Assembly: GCA_013388605.1 (NCBI GenBank)
Contig: JACAEY010000070.1
Location: 1-33,198 of the forward strand
DNA length: 33,198 nucleotides
DNA from: Nitrospirota bacterium
GTDB lineage: Bacteria > Nitrospirota > Thermodesulfovibrionia > Thermodesulfovibrionales > SM23-35
Direction: 5' to 3'
This document shows, piece by piece, positions 7,786 to 15,389 of the stretch; position 1 is the stretch's first letter, and every line of letters starts with the position of its first letter. A model generated the notes under the pieces. That model ran no database searches. It was not told the origin of the DNA and saw nothing but the letters and a program-made list of their open reading frames with translations. The position numbers were made by a program, and so were the translations under genes.

Positions 7786-8592
7786 GATTTTTTCAATATT
7801 ATTAGCAATATTGTCTTTTGCATTTATGATGAATGTCCTGTCATTTATATGAAAAAGCTCTTTTTCCATCCTAATAATCCTTGGTGGGTTCTTATACCTT
7901 GATTTTAATTCTTCCTCAAACATGGGAACAATTTTATCTTTCATTCTCAGTTCTGTATCAACAAAGAATATTCCTATCTCAGGGAGAAGGTCAGAGAGCC
8001 TTTCAAAAAAGGCTGTAATCTCCTTCTGATATATCTGTTTAGGAGGAGAAGACTTTATTTCCATATAGAGAATCTTTCCATCTACTTTTGCAATGAGGTC
8101 ATAGTCACCACCAACCTTCGGTCTTTTAAACCTGATGCCCCATATTGTTTCAGTAGCAAATTCTCTCTTAAATGTCTCTGATATAAACCACTCAAGTGTC
8201 TCGCCAAAACTCTTTATGGGTCTTATGACAAGTTTGTAACCTTCCTGTAATTTTTCTACAAGACCTATCTTTACCATAAAATCAACATAGGATTTAGTTA
8301 CCTCTGCAGTAGCATATCTTGTAACATTTTCCAGTCTGAAAAATACTTGATATTTGATAACCTCCCTTAGAAATAAACGAAAAGAATATTTTTTCATCAT
8401 TTCAAAATAACTATCTATAAATACTTCTTTAGGAATGAGGAGATCCTCTGATGGTTCTCTTCTATAAATTTTGAAACCGCGCCTTTTTAATAGGGCTTCA
8501 AGGGAAGGGGTAAGTTCTGATAATGTCCTTCTGAGCCTTTTTATCTCATCTCGAAGAATCCTAAATTCTTCATTGGATTCATCTGCACACAT
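7756..8592 (-). CDS. PD-(D/E)XK nuclease-like protein with N-terminal coiled coil
   Basis: A 278-aa protein not assigned to a named family. Residues about 5-35 look like a coiled coil, and about 60-120 like a helical winged-helix segment. Residues 160-185 carry GGDYDLIA...LYMEIKSS, that is Asp165, Glu178 and Lys180, the core of a PD-(D/E)XK nuclease fold. It could be a nuclease or a non-catalytic DNA-binding relative. The gene follows the YjbQ gene by three bases, so it is third in a lpxK-yjbQ-nuclease operon. Its stop codon lies inside the coding end of the convergent PGK-like gene (30-base overlap). Confidence 0.65.
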   Translation of the reverse strand: MCADESNEEFRILRDEIKRLRRTLSELTPSLEALLKRRGFKIYRREPSEDLLIPKEVFIDSYFEMMKKYSFRLFLREVIKYQVFFRLENVTRYATAEVTKSYVDFMVKIGLVEKLQEGYKLVIRPIKSFGETLEWFISETFKREFATETIWGIRFKRPKVGGDYDLIAKVDGKILYMEIKSSPPKQIYQKEITAFFERLSDLLPEIGIFFVDTELRMKDKIVPMFEEELKSRYKNPPRIIRMEKELFHINDRTFIINAKDNIANNIEKILSWYFRRSR

Positions 8593-8595
8593 AGG

Positions 8596-8988
8596 TTATA
8601 AAAACTTGACTGCTATCCTTCTATGCCTCGGTCCGTCAAATTCACAGAAAAAGATAGATTGCCATGTCCCCAAAAGGAGTTTACCTTCATCAACAATTAC
8701 ATTTACAGAATTGCCAACGATGGTCGATTTAATATGTGCATCAGCATTACCCTCTCTATGAAAATAACTTAGATCATGAGGTACAAGCTTGCTCAGTGTA
8801 TTTAGTATGTCACGTTGTACACTTGGGTCAGCACCTTCATTTATTGTGATTCCAGCAGTCGTGTGAGGGACATAGAGACAGCAAACCCCGTCTTTGATTC
8901 CTGATTCTTTCAACACAGATTGGACTATCTCAGTAACGTCAATAAATTCAATCCTTGACTTACTCTTGACATTTATATATCTTACCAT
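8596..8988 (-). CDS. YjbQ-family protein (secondary thiamine-phosphate synthase fold)
   Basis: A 130-aa protein of the YjbQ/UPF0047 family, with HTTAGITINEGADPSVQRDI and HREGNADAHIKSTIVGNS; the histidines form the conserved pocket. Family members complement thiamine-phosphate synthase weakly, but the physiological role is unclear. The frame is open from 9000, but the ATG at 8988 fits better because GGGGGG (8993-8998 on this strand) then serves as the ribosome site and the protein begins at the usual MxxYxxxxT-like strand. It sits between lpxK and the nuclease-like gene. Confidence 0.85.
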   Translation of the reverse strand: MVRYINVKSKSRIEFIDVTEIVQSVLKESGIKDGVCCLYVPHTTAGITINEGADPSVQRDILNTLSKLVPHDLSYFHREGNADAHIKSTIVGNSVNVIVDEGKLLLGTWQSIFFCEFDGPRHRRIAVKFL

Positions 8989-9028
8989 ACATCCCCCCAT
9001 TTGAATTGATAGTTATCAACGCTTACCT

Positions 9029-10069
9029 TTATATTGTAAACACCTCATCGTAAAATCCAATACCAGGGCTAAATTCAATTTCAAGTGCAATAAGATTTTC
9101 AATTACACCAAGACTACCGAGTCTCATTATATCTTTTTCGGTCGTAACAATCCAGTCAGCTTTGCTTTTTTTAGACTGGTTAATGATATTTTCTATATCC
9201 CTTGAAGAGTATCTATAATGGTCTCTATAAGATTTGAACCCTTTTAAAACTATGTTTGATGAGATAAGAGTTCTTTTGAATGACTCTGGATTACCAATAC
9301 CACAAAATGCAAAAAATACTTTACCCTTAGACCATTCTAAAGGAAAAGTATCCCCTTGTGTTGAGATAAATCGAAGGGGTCTGTGTTCTGCAAAAAATAT
9401 AAATGCCTTTTTATTGTATTTTTTTATTTCCTTAATCAAATTTCTGTTTTTAGGTGTCTGCACACTGTCTTCTGTCCCTTCCCTTATGTTTTCTGTCTTG
9501 GTTATTACAATAATATCAGCCCTGCCTACAGCATTAACAGGCTCTCTTAAAGTACCACCGGGGAGAAGTCTTTTATTCCCAAAAGGTTTTTGGCTATCAA
9601 TAAGTAGAATATCCTTATTTCTGAAAAGCCTCCAGTGCTGGAAACCATCGTCAAGAATAAAAATAATTTCAGATTCAGGTCTAAAAATCTCAGATTTGAG
9701 GTGCCCGATTGCGAACATGCCTGTATCATATCTATCTTCTCCTTTTATAATTGGCACCCCTTCTAATTTTTTTGCCATTAAGATAGCCTCATCACCAGCA
9801 TCTATTTCGCTCATGAGGGGACCATTACCTTTACTAACAAGACTTGAACCTTGAGTCTTTCCTTTATAACCTCTTGTAAGAATAATCGGCGTTAATCCCC
9901 TCTTTTTTGCCTCTTCCGCGATAGCAATAGTAGCAGGTGTCTTTCCAGTTCCACCAACTGTAATATTTCCAATGCTGATGACTTTATAAGGCAGTTTTTT
10001 CTGATTTTTAAAATCTTTTAATTTTTTAATTGAATAACAAATATAGTAAAGACATTCTATAAAATTCAT
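9029..10069 (-). CDS. lpxK: Tetraacyldisaccharide 4'-kinase
   Basis: A 346-aa lipid A 4'-kinase. It phosphorylates tetraacyldisaccharide-1-phosphate to lipid IVA at the inner membrane. The Walker A ISIGNITVGGTGKTP lies at residues 31-45, followed by LTRGYKGK, GDEAILMAKKL, ILDDGFQHWRL and the C-terminal VTTEKDIMRLG. The N-terminal hydrophobic helix is shorter than in E. coli LpxK. The stretch HLKSEIFRPESE before IIFILDDGFQ looks longer than usual. It is the first gene of a three-gene operon and direct evidence for an outer membrane with lipid A. Confidence 0.92.
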   Translation of the reverse strand: MNFIECLYYICYSIKKLKDFKNQKKLPYKVISIGNITVGGTGKTPATIAIAEEAKKRGLTPIILTRGYKGKTQGSSLVSKGNGPLMSEIDAGDEAILMAKKLEGVPIIKGEDRYDTGMFAIGHLKSEIFRPESEIIFILDDGFQHWRLFRNKDILLIDSQKPFGNKRLLPGGTLREPVNAVGRADIIVITKTENIREGTEDSVQTPKNRNLIKEIKKYNKKAFIFFAEHRPLRFISTQGDTFPLEWSKGKVFFAFCGIGNPESFKRTLISSNIVLKGFKSYRDHYRYSSRDIENIINQSKKSKADWIVTTEKDIMRLGSLGVIENLIALEIEFSPGIGFYDEVFTI

Positions 10070-10142
10070 ATTTATATCAACTTTGTTTATTCCTTAAATT
10101 ATATTTTAAAACACATCTAAAATAATATTTTACTAACAAAAA

Positions 10143-10205
10143 TATGAGGCTTGATTTTCGAAGCAAAATCACAGGTACCTTGACGAAACCGGATTTGGAG
10201 CAGAG
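10143..10205 (+). repeat. Intergenic repeat, copy 1
   Basis: About 63 bases that align with 14527-14590 at roughly 75-80% identity by eye with a one-base gap. The core GAAGCAAAATCAC is identical, then GGTA, CCT, ACCGGA and AGCAGAG are shared. It begins TATGAG and can be read as a 24-codon ORF starting MRLDFRSKITG (ATG 10144, stop TGA about 10218). It sits in the 208-base gap between divergent lpxK and the phosphorylase gene, just upstream of the phosphorylase promoter. The opposing inverted arm seen in copy 2 is missing. Confidence 0.6.
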
Positions 10206-10221
10206 TTCCAAGCTCTGAATG

Positions 10222-10249
10222 TAGACAAAATTAACTTCTGCAGTATAAT
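10222..10249 (+). promoter_or_regulatory. Promoter of the phosphorylase gene
   Basis: TAGACA (10222-10227), a 16-base spacer and a perfect TATAAT (10244-10249), 28 bases before the ATG at 10278. The ribosome site of the gene is poor: the only purine run (AAGG, about 10252) is too far from the start. Confidence 0.5.
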
Positions 10250-10277
10250 TTAAGGTTATAAAATATTCACTAATAGT

Positions 10278-12782
10278 ATGAGAAAAAAGGATAAGAAATT
10301 AGGTTTACCATCATACCAATACTACAAGGATACCCATATTGGTATGAGTGTAGAAGCAATAAAACAATCTGTGCTTGACCATCTTTACTTTAACCTTATT
10401 AAGATCCCTCATACCGCAACATTAAACGATTGGTATATGGCACTTGTTTATGCGCTTCGAGACAGGATGGTAAAACAATGGATTAAAACACTCAAAAATT
10501 TAACAGAAGACATAAAAATAATTGCCTATTTATCTTCTGAGTTTCTTATCGGACCACAACTTGAGATGAATCTTCTATATCTCGATATTTATAAAGAAGT
10601 TTCTCAGGCTTTCAAAGAATTAGGTATAGATCTAAAAGAATTAATCAAACAGGAAAAAGAACCAGGTCTTGGCTATGGTAGTATTGGAAGACTTGCAGCA
10701 TGCTATTTGGACTCACTTACAACGCTCAATATTCCTACAATAGGATATGGTATCTTTTATGAATTTGGACCCTTTGAACAGGAAATTCGGGATGGCTGGC
10801 AGATTGCTAAGACTGAGAAGTGGCTTCTTCTTGGTAATCCATGGGAAATCTTACGTCCAGAGGTCACTTATAATGTGAATTTCGGAGGACATACAGAGTC
10901 ATATTATGACGAGCAGGATTATTTCAGGGTTCGATGGATTCCTAAGTTTTCAATTAAAGGAGTTGCTCATGATTTTCCTCTTTTAGGATATAAAGTTGGA
11001 ATAACAAATCTTTTACGCCTCTGGAAAGCTGAGGCTATTGAATCATTCGATTTTGAAGCCTTCAATAAAGGTGATTATTTTGGTGCACTCTGCGAAAAAA
11101 TCGCCTCAGAATCAATTAGCAAAATCCTTTACCCGGATGATGAACCTTATTCTGGCAAACACTTAAGGCTCGCCCAGCAGTATTTTTTTGTGTCTTGTGC
11201 ACTTCAAGATATGATACGACTTCATCTTTTACGATGGAAAAATATCGAAAGTTTCCCAACCTCATTTGCTGTACACCTGAATAATTCTGATACTGCAATA
11301 GCAGTTGCAGAATTAATGAGACTCCTTGTTGACGAACATTTAGTAAGCTGGGAAAAAGCATGGTATATCACTCAGAATACATTTTCATATACAAACCATT
11401 CTGTTATACCTGAAAACCTTGAAAAGTGGCCTGTTCCTCTCTTTGCAGACATACTTCCGAGACACCTTGAAATTATCTATGAGATAAACAGACGATTTCT
11501 TAATGAGATATGTATAAAATATCCAAATGATAACGATAAGCTTTCACGCCTTTCTCTTATTGACGAAATGGATCAAAAATATGTCCGCATGGTACATCTT
11601 GTTAGCTTAGGAAGCAATGCAATTAATTGTGTTTCAAGCTTCCACTTAAAACTTCTGAAAGATACCTTTCTCTCCGACTTTTATGAAATATATCATGAGA
11701 AATTTTTGAATATTACAAATGGAGTGTCTCAAAGGCGCTGGATTCTTCTCAACAATCGTAGGCTTGCTGAGCTTATAACGAATACTATTGGAGACTGCTG
11801 GATTAATCAACCTAAAGAGCTTAAAAAGCTTGAACCCTATGCTGAAGATAAAGACTTTCTAAAAAAGTGGATGCAAACTAAATATCATAATAAATCTGAT
11901 CTAACAGAGATCATTTATAATAAAACTGGTAATCTTGTAAATCCTCATTCACTCTTCGACATACACATGACCAGAATCCATGAATACAAGCGACAACACC
12001 TTAATATTCTTTATATAATCACCCTCTTTAACAGGATTAAGAATAATCCCCAGATAGAAGTAACCCCACGTACATTTATCTTTAGCGGAAAAACATCTCC
12101 TGGTTATTTCATAGCGAATCTGATTATAAAGCTTATTAATTCTGTGGCAGATGTTATAAATAATGACCAAGATATAGCAGGTCGGCTAAAAGTTATTTTC
12201 CTTCCAAATTTTAATGTAAAAAATAGTCATAAGATTTACGCATCTGCTGATATCTCCGAACAAATTGCTCAACCTAACAGAGAGATATCTGGAATAGGTG
12301 GCATAAAATTCTCTATGAACGGGGCTTTGACAATAGGGACCTTCACGGGATTGAATACTGAACTATATGAAGAAATAGGTGCTGAAAACTTTTTTCTCTT
12401 CGGTATGACGCCAGAAGAAATATCTAAATTAAAATATCATGGCTATAATCCTATTGTTTACTATAATACAAATCCAAATCTGAAAGAAGTGATCAATCTA
12501 ATCGGCTCAGGATTTTTTTCAAGAAGAGATGTGAATCTTTTTAAGCCTTTGGTTGACTCTTTGCTTTGTCGTGATGAACAAATGGTCCTTGCAGACTACC
12601 AGTCCTATGTTGATTGTCAAGATCTTATAAGCACTATCTTTAAAGACCAAGAAAAGTGGGTAAAGAAGTCTATCCTCACTGTGTCACATATGGGAAAGTT
12701 CTCATCTGACAGAGCCATAAGTGAATACAATAAAAAGATTTGGCACATAGCCCCTCTAAAAATTGACTATGATGGAATATAA
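10278..12782 (+). CDS. glgP: Divergent glycogen/alpha-glucan phosphorylase homologue
   Basis: An 834-aa protein with full-length GT35 phosphorylase layout. Conserved: YLSSEFLIG (84-92), GRLAACYLDS, GYGIFYEFGPFEQEIRDGWQ, TNHS with the catalytic-site His (374), NGVSQRRWI, RIHEYKRQ (566-573), and SGIGGIKF, whose Lys677 is the expected PLP Schiff-base residue. Altered: GNGGLGR is GYGSIGR (132-138), the near-invariant LNDTHPA is LNNSDTA (334-340), SGTGNMK is SGIGGIK, and DGANVE is TGLNTE. Several changed sites contact glucose or the PLP phosphate in known phosphorylases. It may therefore act on another sugar, act poorly, or be regulatory. Cofactor binding looks possible. It heads a block with the LOG and ATP-cone genes. 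No other glycogen gene is nearby. Confidence 0.8.
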   Translation: MRKKDKKLGLPSYQYYKDTHIGMSVEAIKQSVLDHLYFNLIKIPHTATLNDWYMALVYALRDRMVKQWIKTLKNLTEDIKIIAYLSSEFLIGPQLEMNLLYLDIYKEVSQAFKELGIDLKELIKQEKEPGLGYGSIGRLAACYLDSLTTLNIPTIGYGIFYEFGPFEQEIRDGWQIAKTEKWLLLGNPWEILRPEVTYNVNFGGHTESYYDEQDYFRVRWIPKFSIKGVAHDFPLLGYKVGITNLLRLWKAEAIESFDFEAFNKGDYFGALCEKIASESISKILYPDDEPYSGKHLRLAQQYFFVSCALQDMIRLHLLRWKNIESFPTSFAVHLNNSDTAIAVAELMRLLVDEHLVSWEKAWYITQNTFSYTNHSVIPENLEKWPVPLFADILPRHLEIIYEINRRFLNEICIKYPNDNDKLSRLSLIDEMDQKYVRMVHLVSLGSNAINCVSSFHLKLLKDTFLSDFYEIYHEKFLNITNGVSQRRWILLNNRRLAELITNTIGDCWINQPKELKKLEPYAEDKDFLKKWMQTKYHNKSDLTEIIYNKTGNLVNPHSLFDIHMTRIHEYKRQHLNILYIITLFNRIKNNPQIEVTPRTFIFSGKTSPGYFIANLIIKLINSVADVINNDQDIAGRLKVIFLPNFNVKNSHKIYASADISEQIAQPNREISGIGGIKFSMNGALTIGTFTGLNTELYEEIGAENFFLFGMTPEEISKLKYHGYNPIVYYNTNPNLKEVINLIGSGFFSRRDVNLFKPLVDSLLCRDEQMVLADYQSYVDCQDLISTIFKDQEKWVKKSILTVSHMGKFSSDRAISEYNKKIWHIAPLKIDYDGI

Positions 12783-12847
12783 CATGATGGCAGAATACAT
12801 GAATCTCTTTACGGAACGTACATTAAATGAGACAAAAGGAGTAAGAA

Positions 12848-13573
12848 ATGAATGACAAAAGATTATCAGAAATCTTACAATCTTCTTCCTTACTCAGTCA
12901 GGTTGTTGGAGCAGAGAAACTCTTTCTGTCTGGACGTAGAAAAAGGGGTGAAGATTTAGAGAGTGCAGTGAGATTTTTTCTCGAGTTTTTACATGGCTTT
13001 GAGAGTTTTGATTTTGACAGCCCCTGTGTTACGATCTTTGGATCCGCACGCTTTCAGGAAAGACACAAGTACTATGAACTTGCGCGGGAGCTTGGAAGGG
13101 CACTTGCAAATGCAGGGTATGCTGTCATGACAGGGGGAGGGCCCGGAATTATGGAAGCAGCCAACCGTGGTGCAAAGGAAGCCGGGGGACTAAGTCTCGG
13201 TTGTAATATCAAGCTTCCCAAAGAGCAGAAACCAAATCCTTACCTTGATAAGTTTATCGAATTTGAGCACTTTTTTGTTCGGAAGGTAATGCTCGTAAAA
13301 TATTCATCAGCATTTATTGTGATGCCGGGTGGTTTTGGTACCCTTGATGAGGCTTTCGAGGTAATTACTCTTGCCCAAACAGGAAAACTTGAAAGATTCC
13401 CTGTTGTTGGTATGGTAAGAGAATTCTGGGACCATCTCCGTCGCTTTATGCAAAACACAATGCTGGCTGAAGGCACTATCAGCAAAGAGGATATAGATTT
13501 AATCCACGGAGCAGACACTGTTGAAGATGCTATCCGCATCATTCGTGGCCTCTCAAGGAGTAGCTTCTTATAA
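12848..13573 (+). CDS. LOG-family (TIGR00730-like) Rossmann-fold nucleotide hydrolase
   Basis: A 241-aa protein of the lysine-decarboxylase-like LOG family. The two signatures are GGGPGIMEAAN (97-107) and PGGFGTLDE (160-168). Characterised members hydrolyse the N-glycosidic bond of nucleoside 5'-monophosphates, releasing base and ribose 5-phosphate; plant LOG proteins activate cytokinins. The older label lysine decarboxylase is wrong for this family. AAAGGAG lies just before the ATG at 12848. It starts 65 bases after the phosphorylase gene and 33 bases before the ATP-cone gene, so the three are probably co-transcribed. Confidence 0.85.
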   Translation: MNDKRLSEILQSSSLLSQVVGAEKLFLSGRRKRGEDLESAVRFFLEFLHGFESFDFDSPCVTIFGSARFQERHKYYELARELGRALANAGYAVMTGGGPGIMEAANRGAKEAGGLSLGCNIKLPKEQKPNPYLDKFIEFEHFFVRKVMLVKYSSAFIVMPGGFGTLDEAFEVITLAQTGKLERFPVVGMVREFWDHLRRFMQNTMLAEGTISKEDIDLIHGADTVEDAIRIIRGLSRSSFL

Positions 13574-13606
13574 TTCACTCACATTTGAATTATAAATGGG
13601 GTTTTG

Positions 13607-14449
13607 ATGGCATTTGAAGTTATAAAGGCATCAGGACAAACAGAGGAATTTAATATACAGAAACTTGTAGATTCACTCATACGCTCAGGTGCGCCAGAGT
13701 ATGTAGCCCGAGATATAGCTAAACAAGTCGAGAACCAAATAAAACCATCAATGCATACTAAGCATATTTATAGAATTGCTAAGAAGATACTACGCCAATA
13801 TAGCAAAACAGCAGATATGAGATATTCAATTAAAAGGGCTATTTACATGCTGGGACCTGCAGGCTACCAATTTGAAAAATATTTTGCTGAAATACTAAAA
13901 GCCTATGGATATTCAACTGAAACAAACAGATTTATCAAAGGATATTGTGTAACTCACGAAGTAGACATTTTTGCAGTTCATAACGGTATCGGTCATGTTA
14001 TCGAATGTAAATATCACAGCAACGGAGGTATCCCTATAGATGTAAAAATTGCACTTTATGTCTATTCCAGATTCATGGACATTAAAAAGGCATATGAATT
14101 GAAAAATGAAGATACGGTATCAATAAATAAGGGATGGCTGGTAACAAATACGCGGTGCACGTCAGATGCAATAAAATATGCAAATTGTATGGGGCTCGAG
14201 ATTATTAGCTGGAAATACCCTGAAGAAAAAAGTCTTGAAAAAATGATAGAGAATAAAAAACTGTATCCTGTAACTATTCTGTCATCAATAAGAAAGTCTT
14301 CGCTTGATAAGCTCTTTAAGAATAATATCATTCTTGTAAGAGATATAGCTGATATAGATGAGATGACTTTTATTAAACAAAGTGGCATTGATATTTCTGT
14401 TGCAAGGGTTTTAAAAAAAGAGGCTGATGAACTTTATCATAATACATAG
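13607..14449 (+). CDS. ATP-cone domain fused to PD-(D/E)XK (Mrr-like) nuclease domain
   Basis: A 280-aa protein. Residues 1-90 form an ATP-cone, the nucleotide-sensing domain known from ribonucleotide reductases and NrdR: VIKASGQTEEFNIQKLVDSLIRSGAP...IYRIAKKIL. Residues about 90-200 form a restriction-endonuclease-like fold with Asp120 (HEVDIFA) and Glu133-x-Lys135 (VIECKYHSNGG). The last 45 residues (KLFKNNIILVRDIADID...) resemble a small helical DNA-binding tail. The preferred start is the ATG at 13607, with GGGG five bases upstream, rather than the TTG one codon earlier. A plausible role is nucleotide-gated DNA cleavage. No substrate is known. It is last in the phosphorylase-LOG block. Confidence 0.75.
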   Translation: MAFEVIKASGQTEEFNIQKLVDSLIRSGAPEYVARDIAKQVENQIKPSMHTKHIYRIAKKILRQYSKTADMRYSIKRAIYMLGPAGYQFEKYFAEILKAYGYSTETNRFIKGYCVTHEVDIFAVHNGIGHVIECKYHSNGGIPIDVKIALYVYSRFMDIKKAYELKNEDTVSINKGWLVTNTRCTSDAIKYANCMGLEIISWKYPEEKSLEKMIENKKLYPVTILSSIRKSSLDKLFKNNIILVRDIADIDEMTFIKQSGIDISVARVLKKEADELYHNT

Positions 14450-14526
14450 CCGCTATCCTATTCATCATCACAAATTAGCATAATCACATCTGCCCAAAAA
14501 ATACTTCGTGATCTTAGAAAGACAGG

Positions 14527-14687
14527 TATGAGAACCGATTTTAGAAGCAAAATCACGGGTAACCTCGATGAGACCGGAGTCGAAGCAGAGGTCTCAGCCA
14601 AAGATTTTTAATAGTGATTAAAGTCAGGTGAAGGTTTAAACATAATTGGAGGTAGTTTATTTTGGCTCGAAAATCGGGTCTCATAAC
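14527..14687. repeat. Intergenic repeat, copy 2, with imperfect terminal inverted repeats
   Basis: The left end (14525-14548) and the reverse complement of the right end (14664-14687) agree at 19 of 24 positions; both read close to TATGAGAxCCGATTTT. The left 64 bases also match copy 1 at 10143-10205 in the same orientation. Inside, GAGACC (14570-14575) and GGTCTC (14590-14595) form a 6-bp stem. A 27-codon ORF runs from ATG 14529 to TAA 14612 (MRTDFRSKITG...), and the right arm read backwards also begins MRPDFRAKI. No transposase gene is present, so the element is MITE-like at most. Confidence 0.55.
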
Positions 14688-14868
14688 TCTTATATAGAAT
14701 ATTTTGGACAGCGATGTAGCATAATAATTTTTACTGTAATGGTAATCTGCTTGATGTAGACAGCAGATTGCTCAGGGTGAAAAGTTAGAAGATAATAGTA
14801 CCTTTAAGTAAGCATTTAATTACCAAAAGGTAATGAGTAAAAACCAGTAAACACAAAAAAATTTGCTC
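14688..14868. other. AT-rich intergenic stretch with two small hairpins
   Basis: Between the repeat element and the speD promoter I find no gene. Two perfect stems are visible: AATCTGCT/AGCAGATT (14744-14751 with 14762-14769) and ATTACC/GGTAAT with an AAAA loop (14819-14824 with 14829-14834). Neither is followed by a T-run, so they are not convincing terminators. No SAM-type riboswitch core was recognised. Confidence 0.4.
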
Positions 14869-14896
14869 TTGACAATATTATCTTTTTTGCTGTATT
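14869..14896 (+). promoter_or_regulatory. Promoter of speD
   Basis: A perfect TTGACA (14869-14874), a 16-base spacer, then TGTATT (14891-14896) with an upstream TG (extended -10). It lies 43 bases before the TTG start at 14940. Confidence 0.6.
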
Positions 14897-14939
14897 TTTT
14901 TATTCTTAGTAAAAATAAAATTTGAAGGGGGGTAGAGAA

Positions 14940-15377
14940 TTGTATGCGTTAGGCACTCATCTCTTGATAGAATTGAGGGATTGCAATCCAGATATTCTTA
15001 AGAGTATTGAAAAAGTTAAAAAGATTCTTATTTCTGCAGCAAAAGAAGCCAAGGCAACAATTATAGACATTTCCTTCCATGAATTTAATCCTTTCGGGGT
15101 CAGTGGAGTAGTAGTCATCGCAGAATCACATCTTTCAATACATACATGGCCCGAATATTGTTATGCCGCAGTGGACATATTTACTTGTGGTGATGTTATA
15201 CAACCTGAAATGGCGGTCTCATATCTTATAAAGAATTTTGAATGCAAAAACCCTTCTATTGTTGAAATGAAAAGAGGAATATTATCACACAGAAACGAAA
15301 AATTGCCTCATAAGGTTTCATCTACTGCAGAAGATTCATTAGGAGATAGCAAGTTTTATCAAACGATTACGAGTTAG
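14940..15377 (+). CDS. speD: S-adenosylmethionine decarboxylase proenzyme
   Basis: A 145-aa bacterial-type SpeD that makes decarboxylated SAM, the aminopropyl donor for spermidine. The proenzyme cleaves itself at Glu62-Ser63 (VVVIAESHLSIHTWPEY), turning Ser63 into the pyruvoyl group. His68 and Cys83 (FTCGD) complete the active site. The frame is open from a TTG at 14922, but that region holds the AAGGGGGGT ribosome site. Starting at the TTG at 14940 gives SD spacing of about seven bases and places Ser63, His68 and Cys83 at the numbering of the Thermotoga enzyme. No spermidine synthase gene is adjacent. It converges on pgk with 12 bases between. Confidence 0.93.
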   Translation: MYALGTHLLIELRDCNPDILKSIEKVKKILISAAKEAKATIIDISFHEFNPFGVSGVVVIAESHLSIHTWPEYCYAAVDIFTCGDVIQPEMAVSYLIKNFECKNPSIVEMKRGILSHRNEKLPHKVSSTAEDSLGDSKFYQTITS

Positions 15378-15389
15378 GATTAGAAATAT

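Noticed and set aside
9650-9720. Extra residues in LpxK (HLKSEIFRPESE) with a palindromic AAATCT-C-AGATTT
   Set aside because: This loop varies in length among LpxK proteins and shows no heptamer period, so it is not strong enough to call an insert like those in mqnA and the radical-SAM gene.
12784-12855. A 23-codon ORF between the phosphorylase and LOG genes, overlapping the LOG start
   Set aside because: It has no ribosome site of its own, its composition is uninformative, and such short ORFs are expected by chance; left out as a gene.
12848-13573. Lysine decarboxylase as a label for the LOG-family gene
   Set aside because: The family's old annotation is wrong: GGGPGxME and PGGxGTxxE are nucleotide-monophosphate glycosidase signatures, and no PLP decarboxylase features are present.
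13240-13578. A 112-codon minus-strand ORF opposite the LOG gene, and similar antisense ORFs opposite pgk, gap, EF-G2, lpxK and the PGK-like gene
   Set aside because: Each lies wholly opposite a well-supported conserved gene and shows no family pattern; they are shadow frames.
13569-13594. A 9-bp AT-only inverted repeat between the LOG and ATP-cone genes, considered as a terminator
   Set aside because: The stem is entirely weak pairs apart from one, and no T-tract follows; the downstream gene's ribosome site begins four bases later.
14700-14930. A SAM- or preQ1-class riboswitch ahead of speD
   Set aside because: Two short hairpins exist but no conserved riboswitch core was recognised, and a strong promoter lies downstream of them, so they would not be in the transcript leader.
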